Positions 9,249 to 17,738 of a stretch of 64,000 nt of DNA are shown here, one piece after another. The DNA is taken from assembly GCA_051001135.1 (NCBI GenBank), contig JBPCNO010000007.1, forward strand, positions 1 to 64,000. The letters run 5' to 3'. Origin of the DNA: CAWHMN01 sp051001135 (GTDB lineage Bacteria > Acidobacteriota > Terriglobia > Terriglobales > Acidobacteriaceae). Numbering within the stretch: the first letter of the stretch is position 1; each line of letters opens with the position of its first letter. A program made the position numbers and the translations under genes. The notes below the pieces were generated by a model. That model ran no database searches, had not been told where the DNA came from, and worked only from the letters and a program-made list of their open reading frames with translations.

Positions 9249-10406
9249 TCACGGGATGACACGGACCTGGTCTCCATTTCTGATCATGGTGGCGCCCGAA
9301 GTCACCACCCGCTCCCCCGGTCCCAGACCGTTGAGAACGGCGATGACGTTTCCGTAGGCGTCGCCAAGGCTGACATCCTGGGTGCGGACTTTGACGACAT
9401 CCGCGAGACTCTCCGAACTGCCCGACTTCTCCGAGCTCTCAACGACAAACACGGCAAAGCCCTTGGGGTCATCGGGGCTGCGTACCACTGCGCTCAGCGG
9501 GACCACGGGCATGCGCTTTTGCGATGCGGGCCCGCCGATCGCGATGGAAGCGATCATGCCCGACTTCAGACGGTTGTTCGCGTTGGGCAGCGTGACCTCG
9601 ACCGAGTAGACGCGGCTCTTGGGATCCGCGGCCGGCGAGATCGCGGTGACACGGCCTTGGAATCTTCCCGGTACGGCATCGGTCGTTACGGTCTGGTGGC
9701 TGCCCAGCTTGATACGGGCGATCATGGTGTCCGGTACACCGAAGACCGCCTTTACGGACCGTGTGTCCGCCAGGGAAAAGCCATTGGTTGCCGGGCCGAC
9801 GAGCGAGCCCACATCGACACTGCGCTTCAGCACCCACGAATCAAAGGGCACACGAAGCTGGCAGTAGCCCAGTGCAATCGTGGCTTCCGTGACGCTGGCC
9901 TTCGCACTGTCGATGGATGCCTGTGTGCTCTGTAATTGGGCGTTTGCATTGTCATAGTCCGGCTTGGTCACGGCGTCGGCCTTGAACAATGCAGAGGTGC
10001 GACCGAATGCCAGGTTCGCGCGGTCATAGTCGGACTGCGCCCGGGCGAGTTGTGCCTTGGCCTGGGAGAGCTTCTCCTTGAACTCATCCTCCTGTACGGT
10101 CGCAAGCACTGTGCCCTTTATCGCTCGATCGCCGATGTCCACGTTGCGGATATGTCCATCCGCGCCGCGCACCTGGCGGATGCTCACGATGTAGCCGCTC
10201 GATTTGAAGGCGAGATCGACCTGCGCATAGGGCTGAATGTTGGCCGAATAGGTGTTGGCCGTTCCCGTATCGAGCAGTCGCACCTCGCTGGTACGCACCG
10301 GCGTGAGCAGACGCTGGTCCGAGACCGCCTGCTTGCATCCATCGCACGCGGCCAGCACGGTGACAAGTGCGGCGGCAAGGCAGAGGACTCGGCCTGGTTT
10401 AGGCAT
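9249..10406 (-). CDS. RND efflux membrane fusion lipoprotein (AcrA/HlyD type)
   Basis: The periplasmic adaptor that couples the RND pump to the outer-membrane channel. It has a lipoprotein signal with lipobox LAAC (Cys about residue 21), a barrel-sandwich/lipoyl start (SSGYIVSIRQV, GDRAIKGTVLATVQEDEF), a coiled-coil hairpin (EKLSQAKAQLARAQSDYDRAN to QASIDSAKASVTEA), the lipoyl return LGYCQLRVPFDSWVLKRSVDVGS and a beta-barrel/proximal domain up to residue 385. The ATG at 10406 is preceded by GAGGAG at 8-base spacing; a GTG at 10415 overlapping the previous stop is also open. It overlaps or abuts the TolC-like gene, so translation is probably coupled. Confidence 0.92.
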   Translation of the reverse strand: MPKPGRVLCLAAALVTVLAACDGCKQAVSDQRLLTPVRTSEVRLLDTGTANTYSANIQPYAQVDLAFKSSGYIVSIRQVRGADGHIRNVDIGDRAIKGTVLATVQEDEFKEKLSQAKAQLARAQSDYDRANLAFGRTSALFKADAVTKPDYDNANAQLQSTQASIDSAKASVTEATIALGYCQLRVPFDSWVLKRSVDVGSLVGPATNGFSLADTRSVKAVFGVPDTMIARIKLGSHQTVTTDAVPGRFQGRVTAISPAADPKSRVYSVEVTLPNANNRLKSGMIASIAIGGPASQKRMPVVPLSAVVRSPDDPKGFAVFVVESSEKSGSSESLADVVKVRTQDVSLGDAYGNVIAVLNGLGPGERVVTSGATMIRNGDQVRVIP

Positions 10407-10411
10407 GCCGT

Positions 10412-11794
10412 TCACTCCTCACCGATGGCCTTCCGGAAGTTGGCCTTTGCCGTCCAGAAGGAGGCAATCGCCTGGTTGTACTGCGCATCGGCGTTCTCCG
10501 CATCGGCCTGCTGTTGCAGCACGTCGCGCAGCAGGGCGGTCTTCTGCCCATATTGCGCAGTCGTCTCGCGCAATTTTTCGTGCGTCGCCTCCCGGTTGGC
10601 CATAGCCACGGACACGGCCAGGCGCGCTTCCGCCAGCGAGCGGAACTGGGTATCCAGGTTGACGAGGATCTGCGCCCTGGTCTCCGCCAACTGCTGCTTG
10701 CTTTGCTCAAGCACCAGGGTTTTCTGAGTGAGCTGGTGTCCGCGGGCCCCCCAATCGAAAGGATCCCAGGAGAATTCAAATCCGGCAGCGGCGATGTTCT
10801 GGGGTAGAAAATTAACTCCGAAGGGCGAGATATAGCGGAACGAAAGATTCAGGTCCGGGATGTATTGCGCCTTGGCCAGACGCCTTTGGATCTCCGCCTG
10901 CTCCACGGTCAGACCGGCCTCCTTGACCTGCGGATGAATCAGCAACGCCTTGGCCTGGGCGGCCTGCAGGTCGCCTTCTTCGGGCGATGGCTCGGTCACG
11001 GGCGCGGTGCGGAATTGCGTATTGATATCCCGCCCCAGCAACTCGTTCAGGGTCTCTTCGCCGCTCTTCAGCTTGTCTTGTAACTGCAGCAGTGACAACT
11101 GTTGCTGGGCCAGCTTGGCCTTTACCTGAAGACTCTCCGACTTCAGTGCCGTCTTTTCCGAGACATACTGCGATGTAATACGGTCCAGTTCCTGATATTG
11201 CTGAATGCTGGCCTGGGTGGCCTCGACCGCCTGCTCCGCCTGCACTACTCCGTAGTAAGCCTGGTGCACGCTGGCAGAGATGGTCTGGCGTGCGCTCGCC
11301 ACCTGTTGCGCTGCCTGCTTTACCAGCAGATCCTGCCCGCGAAGATTGAGGTTGACCTTATAGAGGGTGAGCAGCGGCTGCGAGGCCTGACCAACCACAT
11401 AGGCGGTCGGCGACTTGGAGGAGTTGCCCAGATTGACATCTTGTTTGGGAATGGGGCCGGTGGCGTCAAACGTCCCGAGTTGCCCTTTCTTGATGACGAA
11501 ACTGACATCCGTCAAAAGCTCGGCGCCGAAGACGTAGGTGCTGAAAGCAGGCAGGCGCTTGGTTTTCGCGGCGAGAAATTGTTCGCGCGTGGCGTCAAGA
11601 TTCAACGACGCGGTCTTCACATTCCGATTATTCGCAAGAGCCGCTGTCACAGCCTCATCCACTGTCAATACAGGTGTCACGGAAGCTTCGCCGGCCACCG
11701 CACTTTGTTGGGCGCAGGCTTGAGTCTCCACACCGGCAATGCAGGCGGCGCTGAGAACAGCAACACAGCCGATGGCCGGAAGCAATTTGCGCAT
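10412..11794 (-). CDS. TolC-family outer-membrane efflux channel protein
   Basis: A 460-residue TolC-like protein. It has a signal peptide ending CAQQ, then two outer-membrane-factor repeats: LTVDEAVTAALANNRNVKTA starts the first, and HPQVKEAGLTVEQAEIQRRLAKA the second. Long helices rich in Gln, Ala and Leu form the periplasmic tunnel (ASIQQYQELDRI to QLQDKLKSGEETLNELLG). The typical channel strand SFRYISPFGVNFLP lies in the second half. It is the first gene of the tripartite pump run, and its promoter must lie in the 377-bp gap up to 12171. Length is normal for the family. Confidence 0.92.
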   Translation of the reverse strand: MRKLLPAIGCVAVLSAACIAGVETQACAQQSAVAGEASVTPVLTVDEAVTAALANNRNVKTASLNLDATREQFLAAKTKRLPAFSTYVFGAELLTDVSFVIKKGQLGTFDATGPIPKQDVNLGNSSKSPTAYVVGQASQPLLTLYKVNLNLRGQDLLVKQAAQQVASARQTISASVHQAYYGVVQAEQAVEATQASIQQYQELDRITSQYVSEKTALKSESLQVKAKLAQQQLSLLQLQDKLKSGEETLNELLGRDINTQFRTAPVTEPSPEEGDLQAAQAKALLIHPQVKEAGLTVEQAEIQRRLAKAQYIPDLNLSFRYISPFGVNFLPQNIAAAGFEFSWDPFDWGARGHQLTQKTLVLEQSKQQLAETRAQILVNLDTQFRSLAEARLAVSVAMANREATHEKLRETTAQYGQKTALLRDVLQQQADAENADAQYNQAIASFWTAKANFRKAIGEE

Positions 11795-12171
11795 TCATGT
11801 TCCTGAGGCTATGCGGGGCCCAGTTGCTCACGGGGGAAGGTGGTGCACTGAAAAGAGTGCGAGGAATGTACCACAGCTCCTCGGCGAGCAGCAAGGCTGA
11901 ACGTCACCTAGAGTACATCAGCGATCATCGCGCTGGTGGTCAGCCTTTTTCATCCTCGCGAGCTTTCAGATGTAGATATTCGCCAGTGGGTCAAGCCCAA
12001 TACGATGGAGCTATTCGAGAGTCCCTGAGCATTCTCGGCGTCCGCTGACCCCAGAGGGCCCGCCGGATCTCCAGCCGTCACGGTCCGATCGGGAATCCGA
12101 TCTGGACGAGGATGTTTGCCGCGGTCACGGTGCAATGCAGCATGTGGGGCAGGTGTAAAATCGGGCCACTT
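11795..12171. other. Divergent intergenic region without a recognised gene
   Basis: The gap between the divergent tolC-like gene and the TPR gene (377 bp). Short open frames on both strands show no family features or good ribosome sites. Promoters for both genes should be here, but I see no clear regulator site. Confidence 0.4.
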
Positions 12172-13326
12172 ATGCGCGTCTCGCTCGCCTTGCTGTTCAT
12201 CTTGTTCGCCATCGGGAGCGGAGTGGCGCAGTCCGCCTCCACGGCGGATGATCCTCGCGTGGCAACGCTCTATAGCGAAGCGAAGGCCGCACAGTCGGGT
12301 GGAGATGAAGCGACGGCCATTGCGAAATATAACGAATTGCTGAAGATCTCTCCGGACCTGGCGCCCGCCTATAACAACCTCGGCATGCTGTACATCAAGC
12401 AGCGCGAGTATCCGCAAGCCGCGGACGTCCTAAGGAAGGGGCTGAAGATCGCGCCTGGGATGTCCTCCGCCTCGGCGCTTCTGGGCATGGCTCTCTATCA
12501 GATGGGGAATTACGCGGATGCGCGTGCTCCGCTCGAAGCGGCGCTCAGGGCCAATCCCGCGGACAACAATGCGCAACTGTTGCTGGCCAGGGACTTAATC
12601 GCGCTGAACGAGCCTGAAGCTGCAGCCGGACGTCTACGTCTGCTCGCCCAGCGGCGGCCCGGCGATCAGGAGGTGTGGTACCTGCTGGGCAAGGTGTACA
12701 TGCAGCTATCCGAGCAGGCGTTGGCGAAGATGAACGCCATCGATCCCAACTCCGCCATGGTGCATGAGATTTCGGGCGAGATGATGGAAGACATGAAGAA
12801 CTACGATGGCGCGCTGGTCGAATACAAGAAGGCGGTGGAGATGTCCCCGCAGGAGCCGGGCACGCATTACAAGCTGGGGAACGTCTATTGGGACCTGTCG
12901 CAATGGGATGCGGCGATGGAGCAGTTTCGCGCCGAACTGGTGAACGATCCCGCGAATTGCCGGGCACGCGCGCAGATCGGAAGCATTCTCATCGTGCAGC
13001 AGAAAGAGCCTGAAGACGGGCTGCGAGAGATGGACCAGGCGCTCGCGACCTGTCCTGACCTGGTGCAGGCTCGCGTGGACCGGGGCCGGGCACTCCTGGA
13101 TCTGCACCGCAATGAAGAGGCACTCAGCGAGTTACAGGCGGCCGAGCACGCCAGCCCAGAGGCACCCAACGCTCATTTTTTCCTGGCGCAGGCATATCGC
13201 TCAACCGGGAATGCTCAGAGAGCGCAAGCGGAGATGCAGATTTTCAGCAAGCTGGAAGAGACAGCGCAGCAGTCAACTGCAGCTCGTGCTGAAGAAGTGA
13301 TCAAGGCAAAGGAAAGCGCACACTGA
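12172..13326 (+). CDS. Exported tetratricopeptide-repeat protein
   Basis: A 384-residue exported protein with a signal peptide (MRVSLALLFILFAIGSGVAQ) and a series of about eight to nine TPR units. Clear examples are NNLGMLYIKQREYPQAADVL, LGMALYQMGNYADARAPLE, KLGNVYWDLSQWDAAMEQFR and FFLAQAYRSTGNAQRAQAEM. TPR solenoids bind other proteins; here the location would be periplasmic. The start at 12172 gives the signal peptide directly; the frame is open 60 bp further up without support. It converges on the TonB-dependent receptor gene, with only 30 bp between them. No enzyme domain was seen. Confidence 0.88.
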   Translation: MRVSLALLFILFAIGSGVAQSASTADDPRVATLYSEAKAAQSGGDEATAIAKYNELLKISPDLAPAYNNLGMLYIKQREYPQAADVLRKGLKIAPGMSSASALLGMALYQMGNYADARAPLEAALRANPADNNAQLLLARDLIALNEPEAAAGRLRLLAQRRPGDQEVWYLLGKVYMQLSEQALAKMNAIDPNSAMVHEISGEMMEDMKNYDGALVEYKKAVEMSPQEPGTHYKLGNVYWDLSQWDAAMEQFRAELVNDPANCRARAQIGSILIVQQKEPEDGLREMDQALATCPDLVQARVDRGRALLDLHRNEEALSELQAAEHASPEAPNAHFFLAQAYRSTGNAQRAQAEMQIFSKLEETAQQSTAARAEEVIKAKESAH

Positions 13327-13356
13327 GCGCTACCGCTGCCGCCGCAGGCGATCGCC

Positions 13357-16300
13357 TCAGAACCTGAGCTTGAAGGTGACTTGTCCTTGCCGCGGAGTAT
13401 TGCCCTGACATGGGCCGCCCGGCGAATCCAGGCCGAAGTTTCCGTCACTGACATTGTTGTCAGTAGAGTTGACCCCTGCGTTGGGACCGCCACATACCTG
13501 CATGCGATTGAGAATGTTGTAGTACTCCATCCGCACTTCGGCATCGAGTCGCTCGGTGATCTTGAGGTGCTTTGCCACCGCTATATTTTCGCCTGAGGCA
13601 AACGGATTGCGCAGAGTGCCGAGGTTGCGGGGCGAAGTACCCACACCCCACAATCCAGGATCCGAGAAGGCCTTCAGGTTGAATACCGGCAATCCGCGAT
13701 AGTAATTGTTCCAATTGACACTGAGCGGCTGGCCCGCCACCAGATTGGCGCGATTGCAAGTGTAGTTGGTGCTCTGCAACGGGCAGCCACCGGCGCTGAT
13801 CCCGAAGGGCTGTCCGCTTGCATAGCTGAGGATGCCGCTGAGCTGCCATCCTCCAGCAAGCAGCCGGTTGGCGGTGCTGGTGCTGCTCAGGAGCGGTTTG
13901 CCCGGTCCAATCGGCAGCTCGTAAACCCCGCTTATGGATACGACGTGGGTCTGGTCGTTGCTGGCGACCTGGTATTCCGACTTCTGGTTATAGGTGTTGA
14001 GCGCGCCCCCATTAAAAGACCCAAAACCCGAATCAGTGTTGGACCAGGTCCTGGAAAGCGTATAGGAGACCAGGTAGGTGAGGCCATTTGTGAATCGCTT
14101 CTGCGCCTGTACCTGAAGGGCGTTGTAGGTCGCGAACCCTGCATTCTCGAAGTTGTTGTAGACAGAATTGTATTGTGGATACGGGCGCAGCGCCTGCGCC
14201 AGAGTCGCACTCGGGAAGTCATTGCCGAAATTGACATACGGGGTAAACACTCCCCCAGAGGAGCCGTACTTCATCTGCTGCAGCACCGCCTGTGCCGCCG
14301 GGGCAGTAAACGGCTGGGCGAGCACACAGTTTGGCGCATTGTTGGGGCAGAGCTGGTTGAGGATGGACGGGTTGAGCTGGTCCGGATTGTTGAGCAACGA
14401 CGGAATGTGCAGGACGCGATTGCCTACATAGGACGCTGAGAGAAGCACATTGCCCGGCAGTTCGCGCTCGATACCGACGTTGTAGTTCGAGATATAAGGC
14501 AAGCCTCCGGCGTTCTTGGAGAACTGATAGAGGATGCTGAAGCCATTCGCCAGGCCGGGCGTGAAAGGTGTAGGGGGCGGGACGGGGATATTGGTCGTGT
14601 CCCAATTGCCACCGGCGGGCACGGTGTTTCCGCTCGAAGACACATTGTAGGTACCGCTCAACTGGTTTCCGTAGTTGACGGCGACCTTGTTGTTTCCATA
14701 CTCAAAGGCTCCTCCGTCGAGATGGTTCAGGGAGTATCCCCCGAGGACGACGGTCTTGCTATTCACCTGGTATGCAAACCCGATGCGGGGGCTGAACTCG
14801 CGCCAGTGAATGCTTGCCCGGTTATAGCCGACGCATGCGGGGCAGGTGCCCAGCAGGCTTGTGCCTCCCGGCAACGGCTGCCCCGAGGCAGGGCTCACCG
14901 CCAGAGTATCGGCTGCTGCGGGATTGAAGAACACGATGTTGTTCGGAGTGGCGTTCACGAACGGACGCGCGATGTCCCACCGCAACCCGGCATTCACGGT
15001 CAACTTGGGAGTCACCTTGATGTCATCCTGGAAATACGGGGCGACATAGATATTGCGCAGCTTGTTTTCCGCGGCAAACTGACGGCTGGCATCGTCCACG
15101 GTGCCCAATAAGAAGCTCGCGAACGGACTGCCGGTGTTGTTCTCGTTCAGCGGATCGCCGGTATTGGTGTTGCCGTTGCTGGTAGTGATGCCGTTGAAGG
15201 TGAACTGACCGCCGCATTGCTGGCACTCATTGTCATCCTGGTAGGAGCGGCGGATTTCAAAGCCGAAGTTCATGGTGTGGCGGCCATGGTTGTACATCCA
15301 GTTGTTCTGGAAGCGCAGTCCCAGCTTGCGGGTGGTTGAATTGGTTTCGCCCCCCGAATTCACTCCATACGGCGTGGGAGTATCAAAGCCGTTGAAGTTG
15401 ATGGTAGGAAGGATCCTGCTGCCCTGAACGGCGGGAAAGCTCACGCCGAGGTGGGCGTTGAGCTCATTGTTGATCTCGCCCATCCAGCCCGCGCCGGCAG
15501 TCACCACCAGATTAGGAGAGATGGTGTTGGAGTAGGTCAGGAAGATGCCCGTCCCCAGTCGCGGTTCGTTCTTCAGCCCGGACAGCCCATTGTTGAAGTA
15601 GGAAGAACTCGACTTGTACTTGGGCCCGTCGTACGCGGGTGTGTTGTAGTTGTCTCGCCAGAAGCTTCCATGGAGCGATTGGGTTGCAGTGAGGCTGTGG
15701 TCGATGTTGAATCCCCACGAAGTCTGACGGGTTTGCGCGGCGTTCACCTGCGATTTCAGATTGTTGGTAAATCCGCTTGCCCCCGGATCGGGAATCATGG
15801 GTATGACGGCTTTGGCGATGGTGCTGATGCAGCTCTGGGGAATCACATTGCCGGGAAATTGCTGTCCCGGAGCCGCGCCCGGCACACATCCCGCGGGCAA
15901 TGGTCCAGTGGGAACAAAAATGGGCTGGGGGAAGGCGCTGAAGTCGCCAGCCTTCATGGCCACGGTGGGAACCGTCATGTTCCCGGTGATGGCCTGGTTG
16001 AAGTGATACCATTCGGCGCTGGCGTAAAAGAATGTCTTGTTCCTGCCGTCGTAGATCTTGGGCAGCACCACCGGACCGCCGACGGAGAAGCCCCAATTGT
16101 TCTCTTTATCAACGGGCGTGACCGGCTTGTTGGTCACTGGATTGAGCGGCGGGTTGGCGCCCTTGGCGTCGAAGTAGTCATTGCGCAGGACATCAAATGC
16201 GTCGGCATGGAGCGCGTTCGTGCCGGAAGCGAACTGGTACTGCGCCACACCCTGGGCCAGCCCGTATTGCGCGGAGAACACATTCGTAAGCACCTTGAAC

Positions 16301-17004
16301 TGATCCACCAGCTCAAAGGGCGGGTTGATGTTGGACTGGAAGCCCTGGGTCTCCGATTGCACGGCGGGCACTCCGTTGAAGAGCACCTCGTTCTGAAAAT
16401 CCACCCCGCCGTTGATCCGGTGGCTGAAGGCGCCTCCCTGAGTACCCGGCGCGAGAAACAGAAACGCATCGATCTGCCGGCCGCGGGGTCCAACGCCACC
16501 CTGATTCCCCAACTCCTCCGGCAGTTCCTGCACCATCTTGTTTTCGATCGTCGTGCCCAGCTCCGGTTGCGCGGTTTCCAGAGAAATTGCTGGAGAGGTT
16601 ACTTCGACGACCTGGCTGGCGCCTCCTGGATTGAGCGAAGCGTTTGCCGTTCCGATGGTGCCCACATCGATGTAGACGCTGTTCCGCACCGAAGCCGCGA
16701 AGCCTGACTTTTCGATTTTCACCGTGTATGTGCCGGGCAGGAGATCGGTGATCCGGTATGTCCCGGCCGAAGTGGTAGAAGTTGTGCGCGCCACCTTGGT
16801 CGCGTCGTTGGTCACCGTGACCGTCGCACCGGGGATCACGGCGCCGCTCGAGTCGGTGACGGTGCCGAGGATTCCGCTCAAAGCCTGAGCGTGCAGCCGG
16901 AGCGGAGTAGACAACAGAAGAATGGCAGCCAGGCAGGCCAGCGGAAGAGCGAACAGGCTGGTTGGATGGGCGATACGCCGGAAGCTCCACAGAGTGCTTG
17001 TCAT
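13357..17004 (-). CDS. Oar-like TonB-dependent receptor with carboxypeptidase-regulatory-like N-terminus
   Basis: A 1215-residue outer-membrane protein. After a signal peptide (to about residue 38, LHAQ) comes a carboxypeptidase-regulatory-like beta-sandwich, GILGTVTDSSGAVIPGATVT to GTYRITDLLPGTYTVKIEK, then a plug-like region (VVEVTSPAISLETAQPELGT) and a long barrel rich in aromatic and Asn/Gly residues that ends in QGQVTFKLRF, an outer-membrane terminal strand. This architecture is greatly expanded in Acidobacteriota and is thought to take up oligosaccharides or similar ligands; the ligand here is unknown. The start at 17004 fits the signal peptide. It is a monocistronic-looking gene with a long upstream gap. 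Confidence 0.92.
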   Translation of the reverse strand: MTSTLWSFRRIAHPTSLFALPLACLAAILLLSTPLRLHAQALSGILGTVTDSSGAVIPGATVTVTNDATKVARTTSTTSAGTYRITDLLPGTYTVKIEKSGFAASVRNSVYIDVGTIGTANASLNPGGASQVVEVTSPAISLETAQPELGTTIENKMVQELPEELGNQGGVGPRGRQIDAFLFLAPGTQGGAFSHRINGGVDFQNEVLFNGVPAVQSETQGFQSNINPPFELVDQFKVLTNVFSAQYGLAQGVAQYQFASGTNALHADAFDVLRNDYFDAKGANPPLNPVTNKPVTPVDKENNWGFSVGGPVVLPKIYDGRNKTFFYASAEWYHFNQAITGNMTVPTVAMKAGDFSAFPQPIFVPTGPLPAGCVPGAAPGQQFPGNVIPQSCISTIAKAVIPMIPDPGASGFTNNLKSQVNAAQTRQTSWGFNIDHSLTATQSLHGSFWRDNYNTPAYDGPKYKSSSSYFNNGLSGLKNEPRLGTGIFLTYSNTISPNLVVTAGAGWMGEINNELNAHLGVSFPAVQGSRILPTINFNGFDTPTPYGVNSGGETNSTTRKLGLRFQNNWMYNHGRHTMNFGFEIRRSYQDDNECQQCGGQFTFNGITTSNGNTNTGDPLNENNTGSPFASFLLGTVDDASRQFAAENKLRNIYVAPYFQDDIKVTPKLTVNAGLRWDIARPFVNATPNNIVFFNPAAADTLAVSPASGQPLPGGTSLLGTCPACVGYNRASIHWREFSPRIGFAYQVNSKTVVLGGYSLNHLDGGAFEYGNNKVAVNYGNQLSGTYNVSSSGNTVPAGGNWDTTNIPVPPPTPFTPGLANGFSILYQFSKNAGGLPYISNYNVGIERELPGNVLLSASYVGNRVLHIPSLLNNPDQLNPSILNQLCPNNAPNCVLAQPFTAPAAQAVLQQMKYGSSGGVFTPYVNFGNDFPSATLAQALRPYPQYNSVYNNFENAGFATYNALQVQAQKRFTNGLTYLVSYTLSRTWSNTDSGFGSFNGGALNTYNQKSEYQVASNDQTHVVSISGVYELPIGPGKPLLSSTSTANRLLAGGWQLSGILSYASGQPFGISAGGCPLQSTNYTCNRANLVAGQPLSVNWNNYYRGLPVFNLKAFSDPGLWGVGTSPRNLGTLRNPFASGENIAVAKHLKITERLDAEVRMEYYNILNRMQVCGGPNAGVNSTDNNVSDGNFGLDSPGGPCQGNTPRQGQVTFKLRF

Positions 17005-17738
17005 TTGCGGCTCCTTATTCGACTCGAGGCCAATAGGTGTGCACCTCGGTTACCATTCGGATACGGCCAACCTCCATCGAACACACGGCCTGACTCCATT
17101 CCCGACGAAGAGCATTTGCCACCTGACACTCCCGTGTCAATGCACCCGGATGTCATCCATATGTCGCCAGCTATTCAACTGATTTCAAGGTACTTACATC
17201 GCTCTGTCGCCATCTCGAAAAGGCCCTCGGCACGGAGCGGATTCGCGCCGTCCAGCAGGATGAAGAAGGTGAGAGTTTGTAACAGTTCTCGGCGGTAAAA
17301 CCGCGGACCTCAGTAACCGGGATGAACGGCTCGTGATTTCCGTTTTTCAGTAGAACAGCATACGTCTTCTGGGATGGTGATGCCCTCTCGTGCCGGTAGT
17401 TGCTCCGTCGCGGACGCTACGCCCGAACTGCAGTCGCGAACCAGCCAGCAGTAAGCGCCTCCTTCTCCTTTGGCGAATATGGAGCGCTCTTCAGCGGAAC
17501 CGCCACAACGCGCTCGGCTGGCCAGAGCGCGTCATCATAACGCGTCACCGGGCTCGAACACCGGATCGAAGGTCATCCTGATGCTCCCGGCTATGTTATT
17601 GAAGCTAGGCCGCTTGATGGAGGTCGTCCCCGGCGGCCCGACCCATACCGGAGAGCGGTGCGTTGCTTGATAACCGCAGAGGTGGATGCTACACTTCGGC
17701 TCTCTTCGTCCCGGCCTGCCACGACAGACGCCTGCCAT
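17005..17738. other. 734-bp divergent intergenic region
   Basis: Lies between the receptor gene and the winged-helix/TPR regulator. Small open frames such as 16891-17298 and 17390-17581 lack family features, signal peptides or strong ribosome sites. I see no RNA gene or strong terminator. It probably holds the promoters of both flanking genes. Confidence 0.35.

Noticed and set aside
15451..16707. Long plus-strand frame opposite the TonB-dependent receptor
   Set aside because: Antisense shadow; the receptor architecture is complete on the minus strand.
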